DNA from: Streptomyces sp. AA1529
Lineage (GTDB): Bacteria; Actinomycetota; Actinomycetes; Streptomycetales; Streptomycetaceae
Assembly (NCBI RefSeq): GCF_000280905.1
Contig: NZ_ALAP01000060.1
Coordinates: 1-50,871, forward strand
Reading direction: 5' to 3'
Length of the DNA stretch: 50,871 bases
This document shows positions 48,588-50,871 of the stretch, piece by piece (position 1 is the stretch's first letter; every line of letters starts with the position of its first letter). Under the pieces are notes generated by a model. It made no database searches. It worked only from the letters and a program-made list of their open reading frames with translations, and was not told the origin of the DNA. Made by a program: the position numbers and the translations under genes.

Positions 48588-49559
48588 TCAGGGGCAGCGC
48601 ACCACCTGGCTCGCCCAGGACAGGCCGCCGCCGAAGCCGAACAGCAGCACCGGGGCGCCTGGTGCGAGCTCCCGCCGCTCCACCAGCTTGGCCAGCGCCA
48701 GCGGCACGGAGGCGGCGGAGGTGTTGCCGGACTCGACCACGTCCTGGGCGACCACCGCGTCCGGGGACAGGTCCAGTCGCTCCAGCAGGGCCTCGATCAA
48801 CCGCAGGTTGGCCTGGTGGGTGACCACCCCCGCCAGATCGCCGGGTGCCAGCCCGGCCCGTTCGCAGGCGCGGCGGGCCACGGCGGGGAGTTCGGTGGTG
48901 ACCCAGCGGAAGACCGCCTGCCCCTCCTGGGCGAAGTGCGGCTGCCAGTCGTCCAGCAGCCGCACCAGGTCGCCCCGCGTCGGGTCCGAGCCCCACTCGA
49001 CGGGCCCGATGCCCTCCGGTCCGGATTCCGCCACCGCGTCGCCGTCCGGGACGGCGCTGACGACCGCCGCGCCCGCGCCGTCCCCCAGCAGCACGCAGGT
49101 GCTGCGGTCCGTCCAGTCGGTGACGTCGGACATCTTCTCCGCACCGATCACCAGCGCGTGCCGGGCGGCGCCCGCGCGCACCGAGTGGCTCGCGGAGGCG
49201 AGCGCGGTGCAGAAGCCGGCGCAGCCGTTGTCGAGGTCGTAGGCGACCGCGGAGGGGATCTGCAGGGCGCGGGCGACCTGGGCCGCGTTGCTGGGGCAGC
49301 GGTCCCGCGCCGAGCAGGTGGCCAGGACCACCAGGCCGATGTCCTCGGGGGCGAGTCCGGCGGCGGCCAGCGCCTTGCCCGCGGCCGGGGCGGCCAGGTC
49401 GGCGACCGTCTCGCCCTCGGCTGCGATGCGCCGGGTGGCGATCCCGGTGCGCCGCCGGATCCAGGCGTCGCTGGTGTCGACCAGGCTCGCCAGGTCGTCG
49501 TTGGTCAGGACGCGGTCGGGCTGGTGGTGGCCCAGTGCGGCGATGCGGGTTCCCGGCAC
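48588..49559 (-). CDS. 3-oxoacyl-ACP synthase III (FabH/KASIII-like)
   Basis: 323 residues from a GTG with GAGGAG eight bases upstream; the longer open frame upstream is not coding. Catalytic Cys113 lies in DNGCAGFCTA, His in THQANLRLI and Asn in VESGNTSAASVP, all at FabH spacing. It condenses an acyl starter with malonyl-ACP in fatty acid or secondary metabolite synthesis. The locus has no other fatty-acid genes but sits divergent to a TetR regulator, so a special starter or acyl-transfer role is possible. Confidence 0.9.
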   Translation of the reverse strand: MPGTRIAALGHHQPDRVLTNDDLASLVDTSDAWIRRRTGIATRRIAAEGETVADLAAPAAGKALAAAGLAPEDIGLVVLATCSARDRCPSNAAQVARALQIPSAVAYDLDNGCAGFCTALASASHSVRAGAARHALVIGAEKMSDVTDWTDRSTCVLLGDGAGAAVVSAVPDGDAVAESGPEGIGPVEWGSDPTRGDLVRLLDDWQPHFAQEGQAVFRWVTTELPAVARRACERAGLAPGDLAGVVTHQANLRLIEALLERLDLSPDAVVAQDVVESGNTSAASVPLALAKLVERRELAPGAPVLLFGFGGGLSWASQVVRCP

Positions 49560-49664
49560 GGTGCTGTTCTCCTCGTTGCGGCGGAGGGAGCCGGGACGCA
49601 CCCCGGCGGCTGCGCGCGGAGGGCGTCCGGCGCCGGAGGCCCTCGATGCGGGTCCGGCGCCGGA

Positions 49665-49693
49665 AATATAGCAACCGATCGATCGGAAGTTAA
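49665..49693 (-). promoter_or_regulatory. Promoter of the KASIII-like gene with embedded TetR operator
   Basis: Reading leftward, TTAACT (49,693-49,688) and TATATT (49,670-49,665) are 17 bases apart. The perfect palindrome CCGATCGATCGG (49,675-49,686) lies inside the spacer. A bound repressor would block this promoter and, as the start of tetR is next to it, probably its own gene. Confidence 0.75.
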
Positions 49694-49720
49694 ATGGGGG
49701 AGGCCGGATACGATGGAGAC

Positions 49721-50356
49721 ATGAGCCCACGCAAGTCCGCCGCCGAGGCCCGCCGCACGCGGGAGCGGATCATCGAGCGCAGCGTCGCCATCGGCTCCGT
49801 CGAGGGGCTGGAAGGGCTGACGATCGGACGGCTCGCCACCGACCTCGGCATGAGCAAGGCGGGCGTGCTCGGCCATTTCGGCACCAAACAGGCGCTGCAA
49901 CTGGCCGCGCTGCACGGCGCCTCCGGGCTCTTCACCCGGCTGGTCTGGGAACCCGTCGCCGACCTGCGGCCCGGCCTGGTCCGGCTGCGCGCCTTCTGCG
50001 AGGCGTGGATCCGCTACCTGGAACAGGAACGCACGGCCTTCCCCGGCGGCTGCCTGTTCACCGCCGCCTCCGTCGAGTTCGACACCCGCGGCGGCCCCGT
50101 CCACGACACCGTCGCCCGGTTCATGCTGCGCGGGCGGCGACTCCTCGTGAACGACCTGCGGATCGCCGTCGAGGTGGGAGAACTCGGCCGCGGCGAGGAC
50201 CCCGAGCAGCTCGCCTTCGAACTGCACGGGCTCTACATGGGACTCAACCAGGAACTCCAGCTCTTCGCCGACGCCACCGCGCCGGCCCGCACCCGCCGGG
50301 CCCTGGACCGGATGCTGGGCGCGGCACCCCCGGCGGGCACCGCACCCCGGAACTGA
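49721..50356 (+). CDS. TetR-family transcriptional regulator
   Basis: 211 residues from the ATG with GGAG upstream; an in-frame ATG at 49,694 would add nine residues. The N-terminal HTH is TRERIIERSVAIGSVEGLEG, then LTIGRLATDLGMSKAGVLGHFGTKQALQLAAL. The C-terminal domain (FPGGCLFTAASVEFDTRGG, YMGLNQELQLF) resembles TetR C-terminal domain type 16. It is divergent from the KASIII-like gene and probably represses it via the palindrome between them; an acyl-CoA or related ligand is a reasonable guess. Confidence 0.9.
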   Translation: MSPRKSAAEARRTRERIIERSVAIGSVEGLEGLTIGRLATDLGMSKAGVLGHFGTKQALQLAALHGASGLFTRLVWEPVADLRPGLVRLRAFCEAWIRYLEQERTAFPGGCLFTAASVEFDTRGGPVHDTVARFMLRGRRLLVNDLRIAVEVGELGRGEDPEQLAFELHGLYMGLNQELQLFADATAPARTRRALDRMLGAAPPAGTAPRN

Positions 50357-50360
50357 GCGG

Positions 50361-50871
50361 CTACACCTGCGGCAGCGCCCGCTCCACCAGCGCCGCCAGA
50401 TCCGCGCCCGAGGGCAGCGTGCCGAAGGCCGCACCCCAGTCGCCCCCCAGCCGCGAGGCGCAGAACGCGTCCGAGACCGCCGTCGGCGCGAACCGCACCA
50501 GCAGCGAGCCCTGCAGCACCAGCGCCATCCGCTCCACCAGCCGCCGGGCCCGCGCCTCGATCCCCTCCAGGTCCGCCAACTGCGCGAACACGTCCTTCAC
50601 GGCGGCGTCCAGCCGGTGGTCCGCGCCGTGCGCCCGCCCGATCTCGGTCAGGAACGCGTCCAGCGACTGCGGCGAGCGCTGCAGCGCGCGCAGCACGTCC
50701 AGCGCCTGCACGTTCCCCGAGCCCTCCCACAGCGAGTTGAGCGGCGCCTCGCGCAGCAGCCGCGGCATCGGCGACTCCTCCACATAGCCGTTCCCGCCCA
50801 GGCACTCCAGCGCCTCGCCCGTCAGCGGCACGCACCGCTTGGTCACCCAGTACTTCGCCGTCGGCAGCGCC
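50361..50871 (-). CDS. Acyl-CoA dehydrogenase, AidB-like (5' end beyond window)
   Basis: Only the C-terminal ~170 residues are inside the window; the frame is open at the right edge. It shows ALECLGGNGYVEESPMPRLLREAPLNSLWEGSGNVQALDVLRAL, the flavin-proximal and substrate-end pattern of acyl-CoA dehydrogenases of the AidB/isovaleryl-like group. These are FAD-dependent enzymes; AidB members are tied to alkylation stress or DNA binding. The C-terminus ends four bases after the tetR stop on the other strand, so the two genes converge tail to tail. Confidence 0.85.
   Translation of the reverse strand, partial: ALPTAKYWVTKRCVPLTGEALECLGGNGYVEESPMPRLLREAPLNSLWEGSGNVQALDVLRALQRSPQSLDAFLTEIGRAHGADHRLDAAVKDVFAQLADLEGIEARARRLVERMALVLQGSLLVRFAPTAVSDAFCASRLGGDWGAAFGTLPSGADLAALVERALPQV

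Noticed and set aside
48303..49724. Plus-strand frame opposite the KASIII-like gene
   Set aside because: Shadow frame; the minus strand has the full Cys-His-Asn triad at FabH spacing.
49560..49730. 57-codon N-terminal extension of the KASIII-like protein
   Set aside because: It would run through the promoter and operator; the GTG at 49,559 has a good RBS and begins at the usual family N-terminus.

Overview
The window is very GC-rich, has dense third-position G/C coding and many GTG starts. It carries XRE/DUF397 gene pairs, a PfkB kinase, an extra MurJ and a giant 'lonely Cys' protein. Together these point to a Streptomyces or close relative, with accessory DNA on the left and more ordinary chromosomal genes on the right.

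Region 1 (1-28.4 kb, + strand) is a type VII-secretion-style polymorphic toxin locus. It opens inside a giant gene of more than 7,000 codons that enters from beyond the left edge. The protein has four lonely-Cys modules, OmpA-like units and eight copies of a helical 'LHL' repeat. A long Ser/Thr-rich beta region and a final half-module follow. A one-base frame change near 21,187-21,190 separates this from a C-terminal ADP-ribosyltransferase-fold (ART) domain of the pierisin/scabin type whose catalytic residues look degenerate. Downstream are a type VII secretion-associated (SseB-like) protein, a large Pro/Ala-rich protein with its own ART-like C-terminus, and a membrane-anchored RICIN lectin. 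A strong hairpin at 28,357-28,388 closes the block.

Region 2 (28.4-34.4 kb) holds an SRPBCC protein on + and a minus-strand operon that looks like a small RiPP cluster. In order of transcription it encodes a 98-residue glycine-rich peptide with a PVLTTP motif, an HTTM membrane protein, an alpha/beta hydrolase, a small membrane-anchored protein and an O-methyltransferase. The peptide motif and the HTTM plus hydrolase pairing suggest a linaridin-like system. The HTTM and hydrolase parts lie in different frames with no stop between them, so they may be one fused protein split by a frameshift.

Region 3 (34.4-43.5 kb) contains serine hydrolase/PPOX and YciI genes, a small secreted Cys protein, an XRE regulator with two DUF397 partners, and a small protein with an anti-sigma-like ATPase. 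A TetR/MFS efflux pair with a clear operator, a Tat-exported phosphoesterase and an isochorismatase-family hydrolase complete it.

Region 4 (43.6-50.9 kb) contains a GlxA-type AraC regulator, MurJ, a PfkB kinase, a 5'-truncated Nudix pseudogene butting onto a lipoprotein gene, and a KASIII-like enzyme divergent from a TetR gene with an operator inside the promoter. An AidB-like acyl-CoA dehydrogenase runs off the right edge. I saw no rRNA, tRNA, CRISPR array or insertion sequence. Family names are from pattern recognition and memory; no searches were run.
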